A stretch of 64,000 nt of DNA from Lachnospiraceae bacterium (GTDB lineage: Bacteria > Bacillota > Clostridia > Lachnospirales > Lachnospiraceae), in contig JAIEAP010000030.1 in assembly GCA_029071325.1 (NCBI GenBank), positions 1 to 64,000 on the forward strand, in the 5' to 3' direction. The notes beneath the pieces were generated by a model, which worked only from the letters and a program-made list of their open reading frames with translations, did no database searches and was not told where the DNA came from. The stretch's first letter is position 1. The number at the start of each line of letters is the position of its first letter. Positions 27,753-35,844 of this stretch are shown in pieces. Made by a program: the position numbers and the translations under genes.

Positions 27753-28121
27753 TTATCTGTATCTAAGCTGCTCCATACAAAACTTAACCTCTTGCTCTTC
27801 TTGCATTGTATGATATTCCTCGAATCTTTCAAAAGCTACCTTCTCAGCGCAAGCACAGCCAGCATGTAATTCCTCAGGAAAATCTTGATGCTTCATCACA
27901 TGAATGTATTGTAACTTTCTAATCCCGCACATTTCACATTGCTCGTACCGTATCTCTTCTCCTGATTCGATTTCATCTGCCAAATCCAATACATCCATAC
28001 ACTTCCAGCCTTTATGTGAAATACCCATGATATTCCATGGTGGCATAATCGCATCCCGGTCAAAATCATATAATGCAATGCTCCAGTTTACTGAACCGGT
28101 CGCAGAAATTATACAGAACAT
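27753..28121 (-). CDS. Small zinc-binding protein at the end of the R-M operon
   Basis: A 122-residue protein of unknown function. Metal-binding motifs are visible: QCEMCG (62-66) and GCACAEK (~90-96), with KHQDF between, as in small zinc proteins often seen on mobile elements in Firmicutes. It overlaps the R2 nuclease gene by 13 bases at its 5' end, so it is likely part of the same transcript. A shorter start at an internal ATG (residue 26, PPWNIMGISHKGW) is possible. It could be a regulator or immunity-type accessory factor, but there is no direct evidence. Confidence 0.55.
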   Translation of the reverse strand: MFCIISATGSVNWSIALYDFDRDAIMPPWNIMGISHKGWKCMDVLDLADEIESGEEIRYEQCEMCGIRKLQYIHVMKHQDFPEELHAGCACAEKVAFERFEEYHTMQEEQEVKFCMEQLRYR

Positions 28122-29338
28122 TTTTCTTCTATTAAAGCAGCCAATGCCATTATTTGAGATTCATCTAATCGGCTGTCTATTCCCATAAGATATTTAACAT
28201 CCATGAGAATACCGACAACATTCTCATATTTTTCAGTTCCATACTTCCAGTCACTCGTTGCAGTACCGATATAATAAATCGGAGTATTTGTCGGAAACAT
28301 TTTCCCATTAGAATCATATGGCATAATAAAAGCATTATATACCACTGGATGAGAACCACCAGAAACAAACCTTTCCGCTTTTGCAATATATTCTCCATAA
28401 GTAATCTGCTTATTTATTGACGTAGATTCCGGAAGGTGTCTCGGTGCTCCAGACCATCCATACTTATAGTATTTAGCATCAAGTACATAAACCTTTCCAT
28501 CGTGCAGCATAATACTGTCTGGCTCCAAAAACGCATTATCATGTTTCTTATTACCCCAAATATTCCAAGTTGTTTTAGGGAAATAATCTACCTTTTCTGA
28601 AATACCAAATACCTTATCGATCATCTTTTCCCAAACGTATTCAAAACGATATGTTCCATACTTAAATTCCATTTGAGCATCATCATGTAGCTGTTTAAGC
28701 ACCGCAAGCATATTTTTAAATAACTGTTTGTTCTGATCCTTGAAGGTATTTTGCAGTTTATTATTAACAACAGTTAACATCATTTTTACTGTAAGACCAG
28801 TTTTAGGTTTGTTCGGAACAAATGATGTAAAGAGCCATCCAAACTTCTCGAAACTTTCATAAACACAATACTTATGTACAAGAGTAATTAATTCATCTTC
28901 ATTTATAGTATTCTTCTTAACTACAAAATTCAAATAAAATGCCTCATGGCCCTGCATCACCGGCTTCTGTGTCTTGATAGTTTTTCTCCAATTTATCTTG
29001 CCTTTCTTCGAGACTTTATAAAGAGTCTCTCTTTCTCTATAATACCCTCTTTCAAAAAAATCTTTTATCAGGAACAAATAGGCCTGAATTGGAATACCTG
29101 ATGAATCCTCATTCTTTAAGCCGTCATATAATTCAGACTGTCGTTTATCTATATACCGTGACAACACATTCAACAAAGACAGTATATCCTTTCGCAATCC
29201 TTTTTCATCCGAACTAAGGTGATAACCTAGTGGGAAATCCACTTCGTAGTAATCATCTTTTTTCTGAATGCCAACAAACACATCATTTTCAATATTTGTA
29301 TTAACATGGCATCTATCAAAAAGAGTATTACTCGCCAT
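28109..29338 (-). CDS. LlaJI-family restriction endonuclease subunit R2
   Basis: A 409-residue protein of the LlaJI restriction endonuclease family (McrC-like role). It has the PD-(D/E)xK signature: EPDSIML (272-278) then VYVLDAKYYK with DAK at 287-289, preceded by a long helical N-terminal half. In LlaJI-type systems, R2 supplies the nuclease and R1 the NTPase and DNA recognition. The ATG at 29338 is chosen because GGAGGG precedes it and it overlaps the R1 stop codon (ATGGCGAGTAA), which gives tight coupling; an upstream ATG at 29398 is inside R1. Sequence is AT-richer than the flanking housekeeping genes. Confidence 0.85.
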   Translation of the reverse strand: MASNTLFDRCHVNTNIENDVFVGIQKKDDYYEVDFPLGYHLSSDEKGLRKDILSLLNVLSRYIDKRQSELYDGLKNEDSSGIPIQAYLFLIKDFFERGYYRERETLYKVSKKGKINWRKTIKTQKPVMQGHEAFYLNFVVKKNTINEDELITLVHKYCVYESFEKFGWLFTSFVPNKPKTGLTVKMMLTVVNNKLQNTFKDQNKQLFKNMLAVLKQLHDDAQMEFKYGTYRFEYVWEKMIDKVFGISEKVDYFPKTTWNIWGNKKHDNAFLEPDSIMLHDGKVYVLDAKYYKYGWSGAPRHLPESTSINKQITYGEYIAKAERFVSGGSHPVVYNAFIMPYDSNGKMFPTNTPIYYIGTATSDWKYGTEKYENVVGILMDVKYLMGIDSRLDESQIMALAALIEEKCSV

Positions 29339-30914
29339 CAAGTTGTCCCTCCTTATCTTCTGAATTTTCTTCTTGATTAGTCTCAGTTGCCTGACCAATC
29401 ATCTTTGCATATACCGCATATTTCAATACCCGCTTAAGCAAATCCATTTGAGAATCTTTCTCTTCTCTAAACACTCCAATAACGCTATCCAGCGAAGACA
29501 TACTTTCATTAAAATAGGAATACCTGTCCATCTTAAATGCATCATCCCAGAGATACTTAAGAACCTTTTCAGGAAACTTATCTTTTGTCAATTCATTGAT
29601 GCGTACAAAGTAAGCGCCTAATCTCTTGTCTTCTGATGTTCCGGTTTCTTCACCAAATCTGATAATCTCAGCATTAGTAATATCTGCAAACTTACCCCAA
29701 GAAATTGAACTACCCTCAATTGTAGTTCCTGCATGACTAGCTTTAGTGACATCATTTTTAATAAGATGCATTTCCCACCTTCTCTGAAAAGCAGTGTCAA
29801 GTGTAAATACATTTTGATCTGAAGTATTCATTGTTGCTAACAATGTCAGATTTGCCGGAATCTTAACAATGTGGTTTTCATCACCATAAACTATTGTTGC
29901 TATATCATAATTGGAAATATGATACTTTCCTGATCCATGATCATTTCTGTCGAGCAATTGGAAAATATCTCCGAATATTGCAGGAGCATTTCCTCTGTTA
30001 ATTTCCTCTATTACCAAGAAGTACATATTGTTAGAATCATCATTTGCTCTTTTCAGTATCTTAGTAAACGGACCAGGTTCAAAAACATATTTCAGCTTAT
30101 CCTCAACAATTCTTGGCAATATTTGTCCAACAAAATCAGAATATGTATAATCCGGATGGAATACCACTCTTTCTGAACGTTCTTGGACAATCATCTTGGC
30201 AATCTCATGGCTTTTTCCAGCACCAGGAACTCCGTAGAATAAGATATTAGCACCTGTTCCAGAAAATGTACTATCCTCTGTATCCGAAACTGCATCTTCT
30301 TGTTCAACAATATCATCATTATGATTATTCAACTGTGATGCAGGATTAGTATGAATCCAAGAAGAGTTTGTCAAATAGAAATAAATAAAATCACTTCTGA
30401 AGGCACACACATATTCTCCAGATCCTGACATCTGCTGTACAAGACCTTCTGTAAGTGCCCTTGCAATCGTCGTGATTTTTATCTGCTTTGAAATAGGAGT
30501 CTCAGGTAAAGCTGTTGATTGATTGATATTCCATGCACAAAATATTGGTTCTGATTCATGTTTATACACGCCTAAGCAAATTGCCTTTTTTCCTTCTGCT
30601 TTTCTATCATAAACATAATTCAGATACTTCGCCTTCTGCTGTATCCTCTGTTCATTTTGAAGATTACTTCTTCCTCCAGGTGTAGTCCCTTTTGCGCATA
30701 CATAAACAGTCTCTGTACTATCTTCACGGGAAATAATCACCTTATAAACTTCTTTATATTCATCATCAACAGGGGTAACTGTCACCCCCTCGAACAGAAC
30801 CGAAAATGCCTTCTCAATCTCATGCTTAACTTGATCAGCATTTAATGCCATTGATCTGTCATAATCTGCAGTAACAATTTTTCCTTTATTCACTGCCCAT
30901 TGATAATCTGGCAT
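29328..30914 (-). CDS. LlaJI-family restriction subunit R1 (McrB-like AAA+ NTPase)
   Basis: A 528-residue subunit with an N-terminal DNA-recognition region (residues ~1-190; IVTADYDRSMALNADQVKHE, RIQQKAKYL, ICLGVYK, IARALTEG) and a C-terminal AAA+ GTPase/ATPase like McrB. Walker A is GVPGAGKS at 228-235 and the Walker B/McrB segment is LVIEEINRGNAPAIFGDIFQL. R1 oligomers translocate on DNA and drive R2 cleavage. The start has GAGGAGA before it and the gene begins 27 bases after the second methyltransferase. The N-terminal region resembles that of the HNH protein at 33470-34522. Confidence 0.88.
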   Translation of the reverse strand: MPDYQWAVNKGKIVTADYDRSMALNADQVKHEIEKAFSVLFEGVTVTPVDDEYKEVYKVIISREDSTETVYVCAKGTTPGGRSNLQNEQRIQQKAKYLNYVYDRKAEGKKAICLGVYKHESEPIFCAWNINQSTALPETPISKQIKITTIARALTEGLVQQMSGSGEYVCAFRSDFIYFYLTNSSWIHTNPASQLNNHNDDIVEQEDAVSDTEDSTFSGTGANILFYGVPGAGKSHEIAKMIVQERSERVVFHPDYTYSDFVGQILPRIVEDKLKYVFEPGPFTKILKRANDDSNNMYFLVIEEINRGNAPAIFGDIFQLLDRNDHGSGKYHISNYDIATIVYGDENHIVKIPANLTLLATMNTSDQNVFTLDTAFQRRWEMHLIKNDVTKASHAGTTIEGSSISWGKFADITNAEIIRFGEETGTSEDKRLGAYFVRINELTKDKFPEKVLKYLWDDAFKMDRYSYFNESMSSLDSVIGVFREEKDSQMDLLKRVLKYAVYAKMIGQATETNQEENSEDKEGQLDGE

Positions 30915-30941
30915 ACGCTTATCTCCTCATCTCTACATATT

Positions 30942-31997
30942 TTACAAGAAATACTGCTTCATGATTTCGTCTGCAACAATATTTGCCATTTGAACAGGTA
31001 CAGCATTTCCTATCTGTCTCCACTGATCCCGGAAATCTCCACACAATTCATAATCATCGTCAAATGTTTGTATCCTTTTAATTTCGTTAATTCTCAAGAA
31101 TCTATTTGTCCAATGAAACGGTCCCATGTTATTTGAAAAACTAGCCTGTATTGTCCAAGATGGTCTCTCCGGAGAAAGTTTTAAGAGAAATGACCAATAG
31201 CGAGATCTCCATCTAAAAATAGGATTTGGATATCCCCTTTCCGCAGTAAAATATAAATAATTATCCCCAGGGGGCACCAACTTGAGCAAATCCTTATGTT
31301 TTGATCCTGCTTGCATTTCCGCATCCTCTGGCAAAGGATAATCTAAATCGCCAATAGCCTCTCCACATGTTACCCATGGCCTTTTATCACCAATTTCTTC
31401 GACGGATTCTTTTTCAGGACTGTAGTGTGTTTCCGCTGGAAAAACAAATTTACCAGCAAAATCCTTTCTAACACCAACACAAATGAATCTTTCGCGTGTC
31501 TGTGGCACACCATAATCAGCAGTATTTACAACCTTATATGTTAATTCATAACCATATTCTTTAGACTTGCTGGTAAGCAAATCAAAAGCTGCTTTATGTG
31601 GTTTATATACAAAACCAAATACATTTTCAAAGAAAAAAATCTTCGGCCGAATTTCATCTACTGCTCTAAAATATTCATAAAGGGTAAATGAGTTTTCATC
31701 CTCTAATGCTCTCTTTTTTTCAGTTCTATAAAATCGTGATTTTGAGTATGCAGGACAAGGAGGCCCACCTACCAGAACATCAATGTCTGATTTCTTCATT
31801 CCAATTTTTGCTAATGATTCATCATAATTAATATTACGAATATCGTCACATACCACTAACTTACCAACCTTATTTTTCTCTAAAGTATCGCAAGCTGGTT
31901 GCCAAAAATCTGTTGAAAAACATATATCAAATCCAGCTTTCTTAAATCCACAGTCGATGCCACCACCGCCTGAGAATACACTAAGTACATTAGGCAT
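30942..31997 (-). CDS. m5C DNA methyltransferase (second of the pair)
   Basis: A 351-residue C5-cytosine methyltransferase. Motif I is LSVFSGGGGIDCGF (5-18), the catalytic loop is GGPPCPAYS with Cys81 (Pro rather than Gln follows Cys), and motif VI is FFFENVFGF (122-130). The C-terminal GNAVPVQMAN motif X is present. It should protect one strand of an asymmetric site from the adjacent R subunits. Its ATG shares one base with the stop codon of the first methyltransferase (TAATG), so the two are translationally coupled. Confidence 0.93.
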   Translation of the reverse strand: MPNVLSVFSGGGGIDCGFKKAGFDICFSTDFWQPACDTLEKNKVGKLVVCDDIRNINYDESLAKIGMKKSDIDVLVGGPPCPAYSKSRFYRTEKKRALEDENSFTLYEYFRAVDEIRPKIFFFENVFGFVYKPHKAAFDLLTSKSKEYGYELTYKVVNTADYGVPQTRERFICVGVRKDFAGKFVFPAETHYSPEKESVEEIGDKRPWVTCGEAIGDLDYPLPEDAEMQAGSKHKDLLKLVPPGDNYLYFTAERGYPNPIFRWRSRYWSFLLKLSPERPSWTIQASFSNNMGPFHWTNRFLRINEIKRIQTFDDDYELCGDFRDQWRQIGNAVPVQMANIVADEIMKQYFL

Positions 31998-33058
31998 TAT
32001 TCTAAACTCTCCTTTATGTATTCGATCATTGCTTTACCCATCAAACAAGGAACAGCGTTTCCTATCTGCTTTTGAACAGATCTTCTTGATCCACAGAATT
32101 TATATCCACGGGGGAATGTCTGAATTGCCGCAACTTCTGGTGTTCTCAGTCTTCTATTATCCCAGTGGAATGGTCCTACCCATGGACCAGGCTGTGCACA
32201 AACAGTCCAAGATGGTTGATCTGGTGATAACTTCAATAAAAAGTTCCAAAATCTCTTATCAGCAACAAATTTGGGATTGGGATATCCCGCCCAAGCTGTT
32301 AATGCCTTATAATTCATTCCAGGAGGAACCTCGCACAAATCATTATAATATGTTCCTCCCTCTGTCACTTCATATTCCTCAAAAAATTCGGCCCCATCAA
32401 ATCCTGCAATTGCTTCTCCGGCTGTTACATATGGCAACAATCCATCCTTTTCGCACGTAGCCGGATCTCCGTGAGTTTTTCGAGGTTCGTTCGTTTTAAA
32501 TTGTCCTTTAGTCCCTAAAATAAAAAGTCTCTTTCTTTTCTGTGGTACTCCATATTCCAAAGCATTTGCCCTAACAATTTTATATTTATATCCACATTCT
32601 TCGATGATCTCGATAAATCTATCAATAATCACTTTATTTGTAGGATGTAATAAGCTTTCAACATTCTCAAAAAGGAATCCGTCAGGCTGAAGATCAGTAA
32701 CTACTCGTAAATATTCATTCACCAGTGTTGCTCTTGGATCATTAATTCCTTTTCGAACTTCGTTTGTAACCCAGTATCCAGCCTTCGAAAACGGCTGACA
32801 TGGTGCTCCGCCGATTACAATAAACTTATCTGACTTTGTATCTTCAACAACTTTCTTAAATACATCACTTTCAATCTGATGAAGATCGCCTTCAAATATT
32901 TCTGTATCACCAAAATAATCCGTATTCGCTTTTAATGTCTCTATGCAATCTGCATCAAAGTCGGTACTCGAAATAACCGGCACACCAGCCATGCAACTCG
33001 CAATATCTAACCCTCCCGCACCTGAAAACAGGCTCACGGCAACAATGTTATTGCTCAT
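31997..33058 (-). CDS. m5C DNA methyltransferase (first of the pair)
   Basis: A 353-residue C5-cytosine methyltransferase with motif I SLFSGAGGLDIA (9-20), catalytic loop GGAPCQPFSKA with Cys87, motif VI FLFENVESL (128-136) and motif X GNAVPCLMG near the end. It is only moderately similar to the next methyltransferase; a pair of distinct m5C enzymes is typical for asymmetric sites such as LlaJI, each methylating one strand. A good ribosome binding site (AAGGAG) precedes it, and the small HTH gene lies 17 bases upstream on the same transcript. Confidence 0.93.
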   Translation of the reverse strand: MSNNIVAVSLFSGAGGLDIASCMAGVPVISSTDFDADCIETLKANTDYFGDTEIFEGDLHQIESDVFKKVVEDTKSDKFIVIGGAPCQPFSKAGYWVTNEVRKGINDPRATLVNEYLRVVTDLQPDGFLFENVESLLHPTNKVIIDRFIEIIEECGYKYKIVRANALEYGVPQKRKRLFILGTKGQFKTNEPRKTHGDPATCEKDGLLPYVTAGEAIAGFDGAEFFEEYEVTEGGTYYNDLCEVPPGMNYKALTAWAGYPNPKFVADKRFWNFLLKLSPDQPSWTVCAQPGPWVGPFHWDNRRLRTPEVAAIQTFPRGYKFCGSRRSVQKQIGNAVPCLMGKAMIEYIKESLE

Positions 33059-33075
33059 TTTTATTCTCCTTTTCT

Positions 33076-33264
33076 TTACATGGCACTTTTACCACTTTTT
33101 ACCCAAGCATCAACTTCTGACAATTTGAATTTCCATTGTCGCCCAATTTTATGAGCCGGAATGTCAGTCTTTTTTATCCAGTTTCGTATAGTATCTTTAT
33201 TTACTCCTAAATATGTTGCGACTTCCTCCAAATTTGACCAAGGTTCATTAGTATTCGGCCCCAT
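33076..33264 (-). CDS. Small excisionase-type helix-turn-helix protein
   Basis: A 62-residue protein with a MerR/excisionase-like winged HTH: SNLEEVATYLGVNKDTIRNW and HKIGRQWKFKLSEVDAW. It is the first gene of the restriction-modification operon, with promoter elements directly upstream. Its position matches a controller that times methyltransferase and nuclease expression, though the same fold also occurs in excisionases. No integrase is nearby, so a controller role is favoured. The start has GGAGGAG about nine bases before ATG. Confidence 0.8.
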   Translation of the reverse strand: MGPNTNEPWSNLEEVATYLGVNKDTIRNWIKKTDIPAHKIGRQWKFKLSEVDAWVKSGKSAM

Positions 33265-33293
33265 CCCGTGCTCCTCCTTTTCAATCCCGTTCT

Positions 33294-33322
33294 ATTATAC
33301 TTATTCTTCTGCAAATAATCAA
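33294..33322 (-). promoter_or_regulatory. Promoter of the restriction-modification operon
   Basis: Minus strand TTGATT (33317-33322) and TATAAT (33294-33299) with a 17-base spacer, about 30 bases upstream of the HTH gene start. The divergent HNH gene has a TATAAT at 33431-33436 without a clear -35 box. Confidence 0.7.
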
Positions 33323-33469
33323 GAGCAGACAAAAATTAAGCAATTCTAATATGAATAACTATAAATGTCTATGATTATATGAGTACATCCAATGTTTTCT
33401 ATAAATATGTACAATTTGTATACTCTATGTTATAATATTTTTATTATAGACCAAGGAGTGATTTTACAT

Positions 33470-34522
33470 ATGGCATATAATCAGATTTCCTCTACAGGAA
33501 CTATAATCTCTGCCGATAATCCTCAAAATTTCTCTACCAAAGAAATCAGACAGCATATTTTTGATGCCTTGAACCTGAATGGATATAAATTTACTTGGAC
33601 GCAGAAAAAAACTCAACCTTATCAGGGCACTCTTGATGATAGTGATCAATCCATTGATCTATATATTTATGCGTGGAATATGACTCCTGCATACAGAACG
33701 AATCCATCAGAAAAGAGAATTCAAATTCCGGCAGCCGTAAATAACATTGGCATCGACCGAATAATAACTTCCTCTGAGAAGACCATTATTCTTGGCTTGT
33801 ATAATTCGCCTACAGGAAGCCCTATTTATGCAGCATGGGATACTTCTGTAAATAGAGAACATGGTCAGAAATCCTGTTATGTACAGATAGAGGATGTTGC
33901 TAAAGCATTAACAGAAGGTATCTATACCACTAAAGATAAGAACGATGCACCGATCTATACTCTACTTCCAGAATTTCTGGGTGACTATGTCAGACAGTTA
34001 AAAGAACACAACAGCATTGGATTTGTTAAAAAAACGGAGCCATTGAAAAAGCAATTGCATGAAGAACGCATAGCCAGAAAGAAAAAACAAATCATTATAT
34101 CTATCGATGAACTTCACGAAAAAATCAGCAATCTCTCTTCAACAGAGCAAGAAGCAGTTCAGAAGGTACGGATCGGTCAAGGATATTTTCGCGATTTGCT
34201 TATTGAAAAATATTCTTGCAAATGCGCATTATGCGATATAACAACACGTGCATTATTATATGCCAGTCACATAAAAGCATGGGCTGATTGCTCTAGTCCT
34301 ACTGAAAAGCTAGATGAGAATAATGGTTTGTTGCTTTGTGCTCACCACGATGCCCTCTTTGACAAACACTTAATTTCGTTTGACAACGATGGAAACCCTG
34401 TTATCTCACCGACACTTTCTGTTGATGAACAGACAGCACTTAAGACATCAGAGATACCTTCTATCGATTTATCAACTGATATGCAACCTTATATGGCTGA
34501 ACATCTTAAAAAATTAAAATAG
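33470..34522 (+). CDS. HNH endonuclease with an R1-like N-terminal DNA-recognition domain
   Basis: A 350-residue protein with an N-terminal region (~10-195) and a C-terminal HNH nuclease domain: C252-A-L-C255 zinc pair, ASHIKAW (His267), then NNGLLLCAHHDALFD. The N-terminal half shares a pattern with R1 of the adjacent system: IISADNPQNFSTKEIRQHI, KRIQIPAA, IILGLY..SPIYAAW and VAKALTEG line up with the same order in R1. The start follows AAGGAG with an 11-base spacer; an ATG 78 bases upstream has no such site. It is divergent from the R-M operon. It may cleave the same site or its modified form. Confidence 0.78.
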   Translation: MAYNQISSTGTIISADNPQNFSTKEIRQHIFDALNLNGYKFTWTQKKTQPYQGTLDDSDQSIDLYIYAWNMTPAYRTNPSEKRIQIPAAVNNIGIDRIITSSEKTIILGLYNSPTGSPIYAAWDTSVNREHGQKSCYVQIEDVAKALTEGIYTTKDKNDAPIYTLLPEFLGDYVRQLKEHNSIGFVKKTEPLKKQLHEERIARKKKQIIISIDELHEKISNLSSTEQEAVQKVRIGQGYFRDLLIEKYSCKCALCDITTRALLYASHIKAWADCSSPTEKLDENNGLLLCAHHDALFDKHLISFDNDGNPVISPTLSVDEQTALKTSEIPSIDLSTDMQPYMAEHLKKLK

Positions 34523-34605
34523 TTCAAAGTATCAAAATAATCATATATCCAACAAAACGTGAACTCATAAATACAATTTAGGAAATTCTTAAAGCAAACA
34601 AAACC

Positions 34606-34791
34606 ATGTCCACATCCGACATAAATCCGGCTATTGCAGAAAAACTGAATCTATCTGAGGAACAACTCTCATTAGAATCTTCAAACTGTTCTGGTTCCGA
34701 ATATAGCTATCGCATGCAATGGGCACAAACAGAATTAAAACAGCATGGTTTCATCATCAATCCCAAACACGGCAAATGGACATTCCAATGA
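34606..34791 (+). pseudogene. Remnant of an Mrr-type N-terminal domain
   Basis: A 61-residue open frame that matches the end of the Mrr_N winged helix: EQLSLESSNCSGSEYSYR, then MQWAQTELKQHGFIINP and a final HGKWTFQ. The family's usual beginning (a helix with ELGG-like residues) is reduced, with an in-frame stop just upstream, and no nuclease domain follows. It lies in the defence island, so it is probably the tail of a lost Mrr-type restriction gene. A small intact protein cannot be excluded. Confidence 0.55.
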
Positions 34792-35132
34792 GGTGGCCCG
34801 TATGTTAGTTTTGTTTGTCACATCCCCTTGGCATTCTTTTTATTTATAAGGAATAAAAACCTAGGAAATAAGAAATTATCATACAGATTACCCAAGAGAA
34901 ATCATACAAATTGACTCGCGCACTAACAAAGACGTATGTAAGATGGTTTTTACAGATTGCTTTCCACATAAGCAAAGAACGTTTCCTAAAAGGCCTCTAT
35001 GGCAGCCTCGCTGCTCGTGTTATATTAGTGAACAGAGCAAGTATTTTCACTTCAAAACGAGCCCGTTCCACCTTGTAATATCTAACCAAAAGGCGATTAT
35101 GTTCAGAACTAACTCAGCCATAACCCCTTGTT
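34792..35132. other. Gap with no recognised feature
   Basis: This 341-base stretch between the Mrr-like remnant and the helicase N-terminal remnant is AT-rich and has no open frame that I recognise. It contains the right-hand boundary of the inserted segment, but no clear repeat or site marks the join. Confidence 0.4.
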
Positions 35133-35838
35133 TTATGCGATCTTTGCTTGACTTGTCACTATAATAGCACCATCCCCAATTGCCAAAATCAACAGCGTTC
35201 TTTTCTCCCCAGCATCACGAACCTTCTGTAGATTTGTGATAAAATCAATTTGCATAGCATTAGGCTGCAATGTGAATGCATCCATAGTCACAACCGTCTG
35301 GGCTTTTGCAATTCCTCTCTGCCTATGAACAATTTTATTTCGTATGTATCGCTCGGAATATGCATCAATTAATTTATCAAATTCTAATGCATACGGAGAA
35401 TTCCACAATTTCTCAGACTCCACCAGAACATCTCTTGCATACGCTCCCTGACTAGCAAAGATGATTTTTGTATTCCACTCCCGGCTGGTCGTAAGCGAAC
35501 TTTGCGTCATATTCGAACTGCCGATTATAATCCGGTCAGCTCTCCCTTCTTAAAAATATAACCTTTGGTGTGAAATCCCTCTCTGTTGCAACTCCTTTAA
35601 CGTCTGCAAGAGCGGCGTAATGCCACCCATTGTGATAAACACCACGCTGATAGCAAATTCTTGACATGACAAAAACTCATCTTCAATAGATGAGAGTACT
35701 TTTCGTCCTGCTTTATGATCGCTTGATACAAATTGGAGGGGTATACATTAAGTTCGAAGAGACATTCTGATTTATAAATGCTGCCGTCAGTCCTTGCTCT
35801 AATAACTCATATGTGCTGCCATCTCATTTTTCTCCACA
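35133..35838 (-). pseudogene. N-terminal remnant of a DUF3427-type DEAD/DEAH helicase
   Basis: Read on the minus strand in several frames, this encodes the PLD-like N-terminal part of DUF3427 helicases: LLEQGLTAAFINQNVSSNLM, GRKVLSSIEDEFLSCQEF, ITPLLQTLKELQQRG, then GFHTKGYIFKKGEL and RIIIGSSNMTQSSLTTS. The last open part (35133-35510, 125 residues) runs through EWNTKIIF, YALEFDKLIDAY and PNAMQIDFITNLQ, and stops where Walker A (SATGTGKT in the family) should be, here LAIGDGA. The gene is frameshifted and truncated; its C-terminal part lies at 26391-27665. Confidence 0.75.
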
Positions 35839-35844
35839 CGTTTA

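Noticed and set aside
33392-33469. Longer N-terminus of the HNH protein from an ATG at 33392
   Set aside because: It lies over the likely promoter (TATAAT at 33431) and lacks a ribosome binding site; the ATG at 33470 has one.
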